Positions 29,944-40,652 of a DNA stretch of 64,000 nt are shown here, piece by piece; within the stretch, counting starts at the first letter, position 1, and each line of letters starts with the position of its first letter. The translations under genes and the position numbers were made by a program. The notes beneath the pieces are model-generated. The model was not told the origin of the DNA. It ran no database searches and saw nothing but the letters and a program-made list of their open reading frames with translations. The stretch comes from Parietichytrium sp. I65-24A (lineage: Eukaryota > Sar > Bigyra > Thraustochytrida > Thraustochytriidae), in the NCBI GenBank assembly GCA_012862575.1, contig BLSF01000094.1:49197-113196 (forward strand). Direction: 5' to 3'.

Positions 29944-32511
29944 ATGGTGATTCAAACTGCGCCGGGCGGCGGGAAGACCGTGTCGGGGTGCAAGCTGAGC
30001 AAAATGCAGGGGGGTTTTACGTCAAGCTTCAAGACGCGGTATCAGAGGAATAACAAACGCACGGGGCAGAAGAACATCAGATGCTTTCCCGATTGCGCCG
30101 ACCGAGGACATCAGTCCTCGGGGTTTTGCGGACGCTTTTTGACCGCTAAAGTCTCGGGCGTGCGCGCATTGGGCCCTAATGAGTCAGTGCGGTGTTGGGG
30201 AACGTTCATACAATGCGGCAGTGACGAAGACAGACTTCCAGGCCAGACGTTCTCTCTGCAGGAGGCCACCGCCAAGGAGCGCTCGAGGTCCATGCCTCTG
30301 CGGCCATGGATGCGCGGAGAGGTGTCTCCTGGAGGCGATGGCGAAGGGTCCTACGACATCGTATTCAACCGTCAGCTGCTGGGCTGGCACTACGACTGGA
30401 CGTCCACCAAGCACACGTGCGACGCATTTCACACCTTTAAAGCAAGCATATTCGTCCTGAACCAGGCCACCGGGATGGTGTCCTTTGTGGCGAGCATCTT
30501 CTCCCCAGAGTTTCAGCTCTATAGCCGGAGAAGACAACACCAGATGCATGAGCAGCAACTTGCAGAAGAAGCCGCCGCATCAGCCTCCGTGAAGCAGTCT
30601 CACGATGGCGTTAGCACACCGGGGTCCACCGATCACATGCACACCAGCGACGCCAACTCCAGTCAGGGGTGGAGCCACAGCAATGGCCCGCAAGTTCCCA
30701 TCGCCGTGAAGCGGTCCGCTGATGAGATGTCGCCTGACCAAAACAAACCGAAGATTCTACGATTGCGAAAAAAGCTCATCACTGACTCCACACAAATTCT
30801 CAAGAGACGGGAGAGGAATCTTATTTTGGACCGACTTTTAAGGTTCCTGCTTTCCAGCGGGGGCTCGCCGAACGGGATCATAATGCCACCCCAGAGAAGT
30901 GCACCTCCTCCTTCTTCGCAAAACGTGCCCGAAATGGACTGCATGGACGACTTCAACATGCTTATGTCTTTCATGTCCGACACGGATGCCAACTACGATA
31001 TGCCAATGTCGGACATGGATGTCCTTGTTGAAAACACCATTCAAAACATCCCTCCTCCAGATACGCCGTGCGACCTTTCGTCCGGATCGTCTGAGCGCAG
31101 CCTGGATGACTTTAACGAGGACGATGGCAAAGATTTGGTAGGCCAGCTGGAGAGGCTCATCGAACTCAAGGGCTCGAGCTCCTTGAAAGGAAAGATGAAC
31201 ATCATCATCGGCACCCTCAAACGTCTTCCGGACGCAATTGTGGGGATAAGTAGCAATCGTAGAGACTTCGCCAACTTTTTTGCAAAGTGGAGCTGCACTG
31301 AGGGCATCCAGTCCCTCAAGGCGCAGTTTGACTTGGAGAAGGGAAGCACGCGCAGGATCGAGGGGTTTGTAAATGCAGATGAGGAGGATGAGAACACAGG
31401 GTACCAGTCTGCTCAGACAACTGTATCGGTGTACGCATCTATGCGCAATCTCTTCCGCAACGTCATTGTCGAAAGCCTCAGCGGCTTGGCTGCCGACTTG
31501 GATGAGTTCAAAGAGCCAATGGAAATGGCTGCCAAGTACCGTCTGCTGAACGCCGACCCATATTTCCCTCCAAGCAAAAGGGTTGCCGCTATTACCCACA
31601 TTCAGTTGTACGGTAACCTCGATCGCTTTGCGCGCCAAGACTTTGGGTGCAGAAAAGGCAAGTTCCGCGACGAAGATGAGAGGCTTGATTGGGTGAATGC
31701 ATACTGGCGTGTTCGTAGAAAGGTGTTCCGCCATCTTTTGATCAATCGCATCATCGAGGAGCGCCGCTCACAAGCCATCACTTTGCCAGTGAATAATCTG
31801 ATGGTGGATCCAAGGCTTGACTTTACGGGCACATGGTACAACTGCTCTGCGTACGCCTACTCGTCTCTTGTGATTAAATTAGCGCGAGTTTTGGGCAACT
31901 CAATGGGGGATCTCTCCGCAAGGCTTCTGGAGCACATGTGGCGGCGTATGTCCATCACAATGAACAGAGAAGCCATGTTCATGGAGGGCGACAAGGTATT
32001 ATTTGCAAATCCCGCGGACCTCCTGCTCCTGGACGGAACTGCCCATCCCATTAAATTACACTACCCGCTTCCAGTCGCTGCTTGGAACCTCGATAGATCG
32101 TACATCGCGTGGTATGGCATGACTGAGGGCAGGTACTGCGTGCACGTCGTGCAAGGCGGAGACACTCGCGCTGAGTTTCTCAATCGTTATCTGAACTCGA
32201 CGGCTCTTCAGTCAGATTCTACGTTTGAGGAAGCCCAGGACATTGCCCGTAGGGTCGAGCAGATCAAGGGGAGCGCTCAGATCCGTATTGCGCGATCCTA
32301 CTATCTCGCAGACGACCGCGAGACCTTGTTTCTCATCACACGGATACACTTCTTTGACAACATTGCCGCACCCCCTCTAAGCACCGTCCAGAGTGTTCAA
32401 AACTTGGTCTTGGAGAACTTGCCGTCAGAAGTGGGTATGTGTCAATCAAAATATATTCGTGTCTACGACGAGACTATACCGGCGGCTGATGCAGCGGACT
32501 TTCCCATTTAG
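29944..32511 (+). CDS. family A protein A2
   Basis: This 855-residue single-exon protein is a paralogue of A1 and A3. It shows RYQRNNKRTGQKN near residue 32 and then CFPDCADRGHQSSGFC, the invariant C-x3-C-x4-H-x5-C module. Next come FNRQLLGWHYDW with KHTC, FQLYSRRRQ at the end of the N-terminal domain, WSCTEGIQSLKA, HIQLYGNLDRFARQDFG, and a C-terminal domain opening DFTGTW. The DFTGTW start followed by alternating strands recalls START-like or lipocalin-like ligand-binding domains of protists, but I cannot confirm a family. The frame runs on upstream through the GA microsatellite to a GTG at 29875; the ATG at 29944 follows the repeat and fits the paralogues. A3 lies 1.65 kb downstream in the same orientation. 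Confidence 0.87.
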   Translation: MVIQTAPGGGKTVSGCKLSKMQGGFTSSFKTRYQRNNKRTGQKNIRCFPDCADRGHQSSGFCGRFLTAKVSGVRALGPNESVRCWGTFIQCGSDEDRLPGQTFSLQEATAKERSRSMPLRPWMRGEVSPGGDGEGSYDIVFNRQLLGWHYDWTSTKHTCDAFHTFKASIFVLNQATGMVSFVASIFSPEFQLYSRRRQHQMHEQQLAEEAAASASVKQSHDGVSTPGSTDHMHTSDANSSQGWSHSNGPQVPIAVKRSADEMSPDQNKPKILRLRKKLITDSTQILKRRERNLILDRLLRFLLSSGGSPNGIIMPPQRSAPPPSSQNVPEMDCMDDFNMLMSFMSDTDANYDMPMSDMDVLVENTIQNIPPPDTPCDLSSGSSERSLDDFNEDDGKDLVGQLERLIELKGSSSLKGKMNIIIGTLKRLPDAIVGISSNRRDFANFFAKWSCTEGIQSLKAQFDLEKGSTRRIEGFVNADEEDENTGYQSAQTTVSVYASMRNLFRNVIVESLSGLAADLDEFKEPMEMAAKYRLLNADPYFPPSKRVAAITHIQLYGNLDRFARQDFGCRKGKFRDEDERLDWVNAYWRVRRKVFRHLLINRIIEERRSQAITLPVNNLMVDPRLDFTGTWYNCSAYAYSSLVIKLARVLGNSMGDLSARLLEHMWRRMSITMNREAMFMEGDKVLFANPADLLLLDGTAHPIKLHYPLPVAAWNLDRSYIAWYGMTEGRYCVHVVQGGDTRAEFLNRYLNSTALQSDSTFEEAQDIARRVEQIKGSAQIRIARSYYLADDRETLFLITRIHFFDNIAAPPLSTVQSVQNLVLENLPSEVGMCQSKYIRVYDETIPAADAADFPI

Positions 32512-34162
32512 GTCCCCCCCTATTTCCTCAAACTCTGCCTTGCGCACCATGTGCACCTGTACAGGGACGGGTGTTGCTCGTTCCGGTGTGTCTTCTGGCG
32601 GGGTTTTATTTTGCGCTTTCTTTTTATCTATTTTGCTTCTTGAATTTGACCTGACAGCGCCACAGCGCTGCTTTTGATCGATGCGCTTGATTCACATTTG
32701 TGCTTCTACCCATCAAATAGTTGCCTTTCTCTCTTTGTTAGTCCTCCGGAGTTTTGTTGTAATAGATGTATCGGCGAGGCTGACTTTTGCGCAAAATAGA
32801 TGACCATAATAACACTATCGCAGACTTTCATCTGATGGCTTTTCTTTGTCTTCTTCAGCAGCTTGCTTTCTCTCGCGAGCCTGTGCCCTGGCGCTTGGTG
32901 CATCCGCACACAGCCACACAGCAACTTCGCTGCGATCAAAGCTGGCCAGGGATACACGAATGCATGGAGACACGGCAGTCACCCTTCATACTCTGCGATT
33001 TTCAGAACTTGAGAAATAAAGGATGCCCTGCCACGATTTCGTTTGCTCAGACAACGTCGTAAATCCAACGTCACAAATCGCACACCGGAACGGCATTCGG
33101 AAACACTCCGCGCATAGCTGCGTTCCTTGTCGATTGCGAACTTCTGCCATCGATTATTCCAGAACGTGCAATGTGCATAGTGCATAGTGCATCTTGGCTT
33201 CACTGCCTGCTTACATACGCCACCATCGCACAAGCCTCTTCAGCCTTTGATGCCTTCCCTGCCAAACTCCACACGCGTGTGTTTCCTTTTCAATCAATCA
33301 ATGAGCATCAATCAGCAAAAAATGAATAAATTTTATATCAGTTCATTCAATGAACATCAATCTCTCTCAAATTTCGTCCATACACAACACAAATACAAAA
33401 CATCAATCGATCAATGACACAATTCTTTTCCAATGCGATGCGTCAACTTGCCGCGTAGGAACACTTACTCCTTGTTAGTCGACGACGGTCCCAAACTACG
33501 CCCTGCTAATGGCTCCTAAACTACCCAGTCAATTAGCAGCATACTATTGATCTAGCTATACACACATGGTACCATTCCTTAGCACACCACGCATTGCCCT
33601 CAGCTACCGTTTAAGCTACTACTTGCGCGGACGAGTGAGAGGAGTAATGCACACGTAGCCAACTGGTAAGAGTCCGAGGCTTACCGTAAGTGCTAGTGAA
33701 TGTTACAGGTGGCTTGGAAGAAAGAGACGGAAAGAGAAGAGTGAGGGGCAGGAAAAGGAAGGAGGGAAAGAAGGTGGAGGCGTTACCGTACCATACCATA
33801 CCCCTCAATTGCACAAAGAGGAAACGCTCCGGCAGGTGTGGGGGACACTTTTTTTTTCTCTTTGGTCTTTGGTCTTTTGTCTTTGGTTTGCTGTGGGGGA
33901 CGCCCGCGGCACTTGAGGGGGACAGGAAAAGAAAAGGCGGGATCGATCGACGGCCCGGCAACGAGGCAGGTGCGGGGACGGCGCTGAGCTCACAGGCTGT
34001 GTCGTCTATTAGTGGGCCATATATCTTTCGTTTTTCATTTTGCAATTTGTATTTTGCACTTTGCACTTTGAACTTTGTGCACTCTGCATTTTCCATTTTC
34101 CATTTTCCAATTTGTCTTGGCAGAACTCTTTGGAGGATCGGCCTGGCGCAGCATTCGGAGGC
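32512..34162. other. spacer between A2 and A3
   Basis: No gene supported. GAAATAAAGG near 33013 and T-rich DNA after A2 could hold 3' processing signals. At 33828-33930, upstream of A3, words GTGTGGGGGACAC, CTGTGGGGGACGCCC and CACTTGAGGGGGAC resemble those upstream of A1. A run of GTCTTTGGTCTTT units lies at about 33855-33893. Confidence 0.45.
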
Positions 34163-36816
34163 ATGGCGGACGGGCATCGGGCGCTGTCGGGAAAGTTTTT
34201 GGAGCCGTTTGAAGAGAGGTATCACAGGAATAACAAAAAGTTTGGGCAGAAGAATGTACGATGCTTTCCACAGTGTAGCGAAGACGGGCATCTGGGAACA
34301 GGGTTTTGCGGGAGGCCCGTTACTTGTAGATTGACGGGCCTGCTTCCGACTGACAGATTGGACAGTTTGCGAGCCTGGGCCGAGTTTGGGGAATCGAGCT
34401 CCAGTGAAGATATGACGGTGGGGCAAACAATTCGTGCCGATGAGATCAAAAGTACAGAGCGATCCAAAGATAAGCTGGCGTTTCCCGGGGAGATAAATTT
34501 GCATTCTGCTTCTTCAGAGGACGGTTTAGAGATCACATTTAATCGGCAACTGCTGGGGTGGAGCTACTCCTGGAAGAGCAACAAACACACATGTGACGCT
34601 TATCATGTCTTCAAGGTACACCTGTTCATGCAGAGCACGGACGGAGAGAGCCTCGTATATTTGGGTCACGTGAGTAGCCCAAGGTTTCAGCTATTCAGCC
34701 GCAGGAGGCAAAATAAGTTTGAGACAGGGGCAACCCGTGCAGCTAAAAGGTCTGCCTCGTCTGAGAACGAATGTACCAAAAGTGGCCCAAACACAACCAG
34801 CGCGGAAACCTCCAAACGACCAGCTTTGTCTCCCGCACCCGCAGACAAAGTTGCACAAGCTGGCTTAAGCTCGTCCAAGAAACGGGAGTATCCTTTCGCT
34901 GCCGATCCTGCAGAGCCGCGGAGCATTGCTCTTCCGCAGCGAGCCTATATCGCAATCAACCCGAAGGAGGTGGACAAGGACATTGTGGAGCTAGACATTC
35001 TCTTAGCAGAGAAAAACGCAGAAATGGAAGAGAATAGGTGCATGGACAGGCTGCTGCTGCTTTTGTTCCAGCACGGGCCAGGCTCCGCAGCCAAAACCCG
35101 TTCGAAGGAGCCAACCAACTCTGCTGACTTGTTTGCTGCCTCGGCAACAGCCCCCCCCGCGCCGAACATTTTCAACGTCAACGCGAACACTGAGCTGGAA
35201 TGGAATGATGATTCTTTGGAGTTTGGCGACATGTCGGTGGATATGTTCTTTGATGATGGCCAGTTTGGTATAGTTTACGACGAAGATGAATCGGAGCCGG
35301 AGGGGCTCAATCCAGTTCGCACCTGCTTGAATGCCTCAAACAAATTTTCCAAGGAGGAGGCTCAGTCGATTATTAATGACCTTTCCAATGTCACCAATTC
35401 GCTTGCGTCTCTCGCCTGCGAGACGGGGGGCTTTCAAAAAGTAGTCAATAAATACTCGACTCCGTCCGGGCTTGCCAAGCTCAAACACCAGATTTCAATG
35501 GAGAAGAGTGACACAAATTTTGAGTGGACGCGGGAGCGTGAGGACGAAAGCTTTGACGAAATTAACCCTGAAAACAACGTGGAAAACTCGCTTTTTGCTG
35601 AGATCAAGCACGAGATGCGAAAAATAATTCGGAAAGCCCTCGAACGCAACCGTGTGCCAATGGAAAAACTAGTCCCTGCTCTGGAATTATGCGCGGAAAA
35701 GGGGCTTTTATATCCAGATGCATACTGCCCGCCAAAGGTGCGAGCAGCTGCTATGATGCATATCCAACTTCATGGGTCTGTGGAGAAATTCACAGAAGAA
35801 GATTATGGCTCGCAGGCGAACGCATTTAAAGATTCCGCGCAACAGAAGCGCTACGCACGAGACATGCTTATTATTAAGCGTGGAATGATTCGACGGCAGC
35901 TATGTAGCTGCATAATACAGCAGCAGAGAATGAAACGGACCAGTGAGAGCATGGCTAACTTTGTGCACCCAAGGTGGGATGTGAATGGTTCGTGGGTGAA
36001 TGCAACTTACCGTGAACGCAATGAACCGAACTATTTCGGCAGGGGTGAGAGCATGAGCGTGGTGTTCAAGATCGTGGGGCTCCCGTTTGGCCAGTTTGCG
36101 CAAGATCTTTTCGACTCGATGTTTCAACAGTTGGACATCAAAATCAACGAGGTTCGGCTGGAGATGCGTGGCCAACAGGTGCTTTTGGCAAGCCCGGAAC
36201 TGTGCATTCCTTTCACCGGCAAGGCGCAAACATTCCGACCTGCGGCCCCACTCCCACTCAAGCTCTTCCTGGAGGAAAAATCTGTGATTGGGTGGTTGGA
36301 CTACAATCCCAGCGGGGCTCCATGTATATACATCGTTATCGGCTCTGAAGGGTTGCTAAAAGATTTTCCGCACCTTTTTTCGAATATGGTAAGTTTTGCT
36401 CTATACTTTTGTTCGCAACGTTCACTTCGCTAATGAACCTGTTTTGCGACCTTTTTTTTTTTAAATATTAGGCGAGCGATGCCGAGGCCAAGCCGTCCGC
36501 AATTCGTACAAAAGTGCAAAAGTTTGTGGAGGATAACGCTGCGACCAAATCGGAAGTGGAAGTGCGAATTGTGCAGCGCATCGACATACCGCACACAACT
36601 GGATCAAAGGAAGCTTTCACAATGAATCATTTCTTTTACATCCTGGCTAGAAAAGAGTGCACGCCTTCAATGGATGATCGCTCGGCTTTGGCGCGCTTTG
36701 TAAAGGTAGAAGCTCACAACAATCCTCATTGCCTTGAGGTGTACTCGTTTCAAGAGAAATTCGTGCGCAATTATTTGAATGCTCGGGACAGTGATTATGT
36801 TTTGAATCTACTCTAA
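34163..36816 (+). CDS. family A protein A3, two exons
   Basis: Exon 1 (34163-36388) and exon 2 (36472-36816) join in phase 0 to encode 856 residues, matching the lengths of A1 and A2. Shared blocks: RYHRNNKKFGQKN near residue 20, CFPQCSEDGHLGTGFC (C-x3-C-x4-H-x5-C), FNRQLLGWSYSW with KHTC, FQLFSRRRQ, an acidic/low-complexity linker, HIQLHGSVEKFTEEDYG, and a C-terminal domain opening with DVNGSW. Without splicing the frame would end 15 codons into the intron, and the C-terminal strands present in A1 and A2 would be lost. The ATG at 34163 (GGC-ATG-GCG) is preferred over an upstream TTG. A3 converges on the EcsC-like gene. Function unknown, as for A1. Confidence 0.87.
36389..36471 (+). other. 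spliceosomal intron of A3 (83 nt)
   Basis: A perfect GTAAGT donor, a CTAAT branch-point-like word at about 36430, a T12-like pyrimidine tract and an AG acceptor are all present. The intron lies between complete codons. A1 and A2 are uninterrupted at the corresponding place, so it was gained in A3 or lost in the others. Confidence 0.9.
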
Positions 36817-37094
36817 GAAGAATCAGCCACAAGAGCAAGGATGTCAATATAAAGATGTTTTTTTTTGGAAACTGCACACGAATTGTTTTTCGCACCATCA
36901 ACTTTCCGGGGGCTCTTTCGTTTCCGCCTCCGTTTTGCTTTCACTCCCTTGAGGAATGTCAGTCTCCACGATCTTAGTATTTACATGGTGTCCAGTCTCG
37001 CTTGGTCGGCCCCTAAACCAGCGAAACCAGCCATCTTGAGGCTTCTCGGAGACCTCCCCGTTGTTTGGCTCTTGGTCAGTTTGAGCATCGTTGA

Positions 37095-40076
37095 CTACAT
37101 TTTGGATAGATTCTGCTCTTCGCAGTCGCTCCTCTCTTCTTCGCGAGTAACACAGGCAGATGTAACCATTTCGGCGTCTACTAAAGTCGCAGGTTCGTCA
37201 CCAACGCTCAAAGACCCAAACGTCTCGACACTGTTCGAGGATTCGGTTTCTCGATTGCGACCATTCCACCACTTCTTCCACCAGGGCTGTTCGATGCTCT
37301 TCGCAGAAGGAAGTTCTTGATCATTTGTCACTGGGGTTTTGGGTACTTCCTCTGCACCTTGTTGCGGCCCTTCAAAGTTTGTTTGAGAAGGGGGAGGCGC
37401 TTGTGGTGGCCAAGATGGAATTAGAGACTGCCCCTCCTCAGCGGTTGGAGCAGCCTCCTCCGCTTGAGCTACACACTCCTCTTGAGCGTCTTTTGACTGC
37501 CACCACCACGCCTTGATTCTCTGAAAACGAGTTATGTTCAGCTGTCCGTCTGAATCGGCGCTGATGTCGCACTCCACAATCTCTTGCTCGGCATAAACAT
37601 GCTCAGCACAAGTAGAGTCAACGGTGTCGGCGCCGCCTTTTGCAGTTGCATCGCAACTTGAAGTTACTGAAGACACGGAATCATGTTCAGCGGGGCTAGC
37701 GGAGAATTGGGGGGTTTGGCCAACTCTCGTACGCTTCCAGAACATCCATCCAGAACCATCGTTTGTTGTTGACTGTGAAGCAGAACTTCGTTCCCCCTGA
37801 ATGGGTTGAGCGATGGCATCAGCGATGTCACCAGGTCCTGGTGCCAACTTGGGCTCGTCACCTTCCATCACGCTTGACGCCAAAGACTCTGGTTGCTCGC
37901 CAGCGTTGCTCCACCAACCTCTAAATCTTCCAAACCAACCGTCTTCTGGCGCTGTTGCCGTGGTAAGGTCTTCGCCACAAGCCCCAGAGTCGTCCAATTG
38001 AGTTGCGCTTTGGGCAGTCGGAACGGGCTCTAATGTCTCGTAGCCAAGGCGCGACCAAAACCAGGCCCGGAACCCAACAGGACGGCTGGCCGAGACTTCT
38101 TCAAGATCAAAGCTGTGCTCTTTAATGAGGCAAAACTCCTTTTGCTCGGACTTTGTGAATGTGGATGACACCCATTCCTTCACTTTGACGAAGGGCGAGG
38201 TGAGATTCATCGGTCCCGAGATGGCAAAATCGTATGACTCAAAGAAACCCACCGCGAAGGAAATTTTGCCACGAAGATCAGAATCGATCTCTGGGAGTAG
38301 AAATAAGAGGCGGTGACGCAACTTGAGAGCATTTGACCACACGAGTGCTTCGTGAGGAGGGGGAAGGGGCCGCTGCCAGAGAAGAAAGGGGATGGTGATG
38401 AGAATGGCGTAGCAACACAGAGCCACTTCCATAGGCGTCAGGATGCAAAAGTGGAGTACCAGACCGCTCGCAATGCCCAAAATAGTTACACATTGATTCA
38501 TCGAGACCAGGGCCCAGGATATGGCAAAGGGCGGGGATGCTCGATCGAGCCATGAGAGAACAGACTGCGGATTTGAGACGACATTTCCGAGGGATCGAGC
38601 CGCGAAAAACATGTAATCCACGATCTTTTTTGGGCCTAGAGCTGTCATGACGATCTCGGGTTTCCGAACTTCCTCCAAGAGGACCAAAAGGGCGGTGGAG
38701 CATGCGGCATCAATTGCGTCTTTCAGTCTCGCCGCTGCAAAGCCGGTGGACAAAAGCTCCTCGTACACGTTTTCAAAATCAACCAGCGCTTGGACAGCGC
38801 TTTGCTCGGTAGAATTCCAGTCTGACAGCAAGTAAGGAATGTAAGCATCCGCGTACACGTAAACATACATGGCAGCATTGAGGAGAATCCACAGCAATAG
38901 CGAAGGTACCACTACATACGTAAATGGCCGAAGGCTTTTAAACCTCCTTGTGGCGATGCTGAACAGACCAACAAATGCGCGGTGAGCGTGATACGCTGCA
39001 TCTGTGGAGATTCCGCTCGTCACAGCAAGTCCTAGGGATATCGCCGTGTTCCGAGCAGAAAGGAAGCGAAGACCAGAGCGCACTGCCAGGGCAAGCGATG
39101 TCACTATCCAGGGCATTGTCCGCGCAAGATGCTTGGCGGCACGATAGAGTGAGCTCACAACGGCAAGTGCGATTGCAATTTTGAACATTGGAAAGAGCAT
39201 GTCGTGAACAAGGCCAGCAGGTAGTTGTTCCAAAAATGGCAAGAGCAGCTTTGCCGATACAATCGCGTGGGCCGCGTGTTTGGCCAGCAAGGAAAAGCAA
39301 GAGTCCAGGACACGGCTGTAAATACTCCAGGCCCTGGAGCCATTTACCAAGACTAAAGGAACGAACCAGACAGCAAAAGCGGCGATGGCGACTGTGAGCC
39401 CAGGGCGCTCCTCACGCTTAAAGTGCTGCTTACCGCGATCCATGAGTGCCTTTGTGCGCTCCGCAATCTGCGCCTGATTATGGCCTGCCCAGATTATTCC
39501 GTAGAGTGCCTCAACTGCCTCGGGCACAATGCCCACTATAAGTGTCCTCATAATAGTGCGCACACCACCGCGCACGATAAGTTGCTTGGAGACGATTTTC
39601 GCAGCCAAGTGTACCCCGGACTTGACTCCACTGCGATACACCGCCTCCATGGCCATGGCGCCTTGGGTTTTCCGAATATTGTCATCTAGCAGACATAGAA
39701 TTATTTGAAGCTGCGTGGCATCGTCCTTCAGGTCATGTCCGTAGATTGTCGCTGTGAGTGCCACAAATCGGAGCTGCCTCCAAATGGACTCAAACTTGGG
39801 GTATAACAAAGCTGCCGCCGTCCCCACCACCGGTACCTGCCCAACAATGAGAATCGCCGCGCTGCGCAGTACGGGCGTGGACCACTCTCTCTTCTTCACA
39901 AAGATCTCAAATGCCGCAAGAGCCACCGCAGCGTCGCACTCCCCGGCACACTCTTCTACCAGTCGCCTTGATTCGCTCTCCAGCGGCTGCTCGATGTAGC
40001 CACCTTTACCATCGGGGATGCCTTCCACGACCTTGTTCATCAACACCACCAGCACTCGCTCGATCTCCGCCTCCAT
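37095..40076 (-). CDS. membrane protein with EcsC-like domain and Trp-rich tail
   Basis: This 993-residue protein has an N-terminal region (about 80-220) resembling the EcsC family: VPVVGTAAALLY, ALTATIYGHDLKDDATQLQI, then small-residue helices. Several hydrophobic segments follow between about 230 and 600 (for example LTVAIAAFAVWFVPLVLV and YVVVPSLLLWILLNAAMY), so it is a multi-pass membrane protein. The last 330 residues are acidic, Ser/Glu-rich and probably disordered, but carry five short Trp/aromatic-plus-basic motifs: FRAWFWSRLG (about 667), GRFRGWWS (about 715), WMFWKRTR (about 774), RIKAWWWQS (about 851) and PWWKKWWNG (about 928). EcsC function is poorly known even in bacteria. The frame opens at a TTG at 40133; the ATG at 40076 was chosen. 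Single exon. Confidence 0.8.
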   Translation of the reverse strand: MEAEIERVLVVLMNKVVEGIPDGKGGYIEQPLESESRRLVEECAGECDAAVALAAFEIFVKKREWSTPVLRSAAILIVGQVPVVGTAAALLYPKFESIWRQLRFVALTATIYGHDLKDDATQLQIILCLLDDNIRKTQGAMAMEAVYRSGVKSGVHLAAKIVSKQLIVRGGVRTIMRTLIVGIVPEAVEALYGIIWAGHNQAQIAERTKALMDRGKQHFKREERPGLTVAIAAFAVWFVPLVLVNGSRAWSIYSRVLDSCFSLLAKHAAHAIVSAKLLLPFLEQLPAGLVHDMLFPMFKIAIALAVVSSLYRAAKHLARTMPWIVTSLALAVRSGLRFLSARNTAISLGLAVTSGISTDAAYHAHRAFVGLFSIATRRFKSLRPFTYVVVPSLLLWILLNAAMYVYVYADAYIPYLLSDWNSTEQSAVQALVDFENVYEELLSTGFAAARLKDAIDAACSTALLVLLEEVRKPEIVMTALGPKKIVDYMFFAARSLGNVVSNPQSVLSWLDRASPPFAISWALVSMNQCVTILGIASGLVLHFCILTPMEVALCCYAILITIPFLLWQRPLPPPHEALVWSNALKLRHRLLFLLPEIDSDLRGKISFAVGFFESYDFAISGPMNLTSPFVKVKEWVSSTFTKSEQKEFCLIKEHSFDLEEVSASRPVGFRAWFWSRLGYETLEPVPTAQSATQLDDSGACGEDLTTATAPEDGWFGRFRGWWSNAGEQPESLASSVMEGDEPKLAPGPGDIADAIAQPIQGERSSASQSTTNDGSGWMFWKRTRVGQTPQFSASPAEHDSVSSVTSSCDATAKGGADTVDSTCAEHVYAEQEIVECDISADSDGQLNITRFQRIKAWWWQSKDAQEECVAQAEEAAPTAEEGQSLIPSWPPQAPPPSQTNFEGPQQGAEEVPKTPVTNDQELPSAKSIEQPWWKKWWNGRNRETESSNSVETFGSLSVGDEPATLVDAEMVTSACVTREEERSDCEEQNLSKM

Positions 40077-40438
40077 CTTGCAGACTTTGAATCGACGCCC
40101 GCGCCAAATGCTTTGGCCGGGGCCAAGTGCCAAACGTCAGGCTGGACCGTACGCAATGCACACACACAACCAAGCCTGCGCACAAATCGGCAAGCCAAAG
40201 GTAAGAGAACATTCCACTCAGCGACATTTACACAAACGCAAAGCAGTGCACCACCTAAAAACCAACCAGCCAACCAACCAACCAACCACATCCCCCACAT
40301 CCCACTTCCGCGACGACAAACAGCTCGCCATGAACACGTCCACCATTCACATACAGTTCACAATTCACGGTTCACAGCCCACTCTCCATACATCTCCATA
40401 CACTTGACGAATATATTCACGAAGGCGGCACATTCAAA

Positions 40439-40495
40439 TTCCACATTCCACATTCCACATTCCACATTCCACATTCCACATTCCACATTCCACAC
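40439..40495 (+). repeat. 7-bp tandem repeat, about 8 copies
   Basis: Perfect head-to-tail copies of CCACATT, 360-420 bases upstream of the EcsC-like gene start. Confidence 0.9.
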
Positions 40496-40630
40496 TTTGT
40501 CAACGCACCGATATATGTGGAGTTTTCCAATCAAGCAACAACACACTGTTCCCGAACAACAAACAGCAAAGAAACCTGCGAGGCCTTACCTTCCTGCCTT
40601 CCGCTGCAACGCGCTGCGCGATATACGCCC

Positions 40631-40652
40631 TCCCACCGTAAACCCTAGCACC
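40631..40652 (+). promoter_or_regulatory. telo-box-containing 22-mer, copy 2
   Basis: TCCCACCG-T-AAACCCTAGCACC matches the 29420 copy at 21 of 22 positions. It is about 555 bases upstream of the EcsC-like ATG. Confidence 0.45.

Noticed and set aside
30838-31734. 298-codon minus-strand frame inside A2
   Set aside because: Antisense shadow of A2, which is supported by two paralogues.
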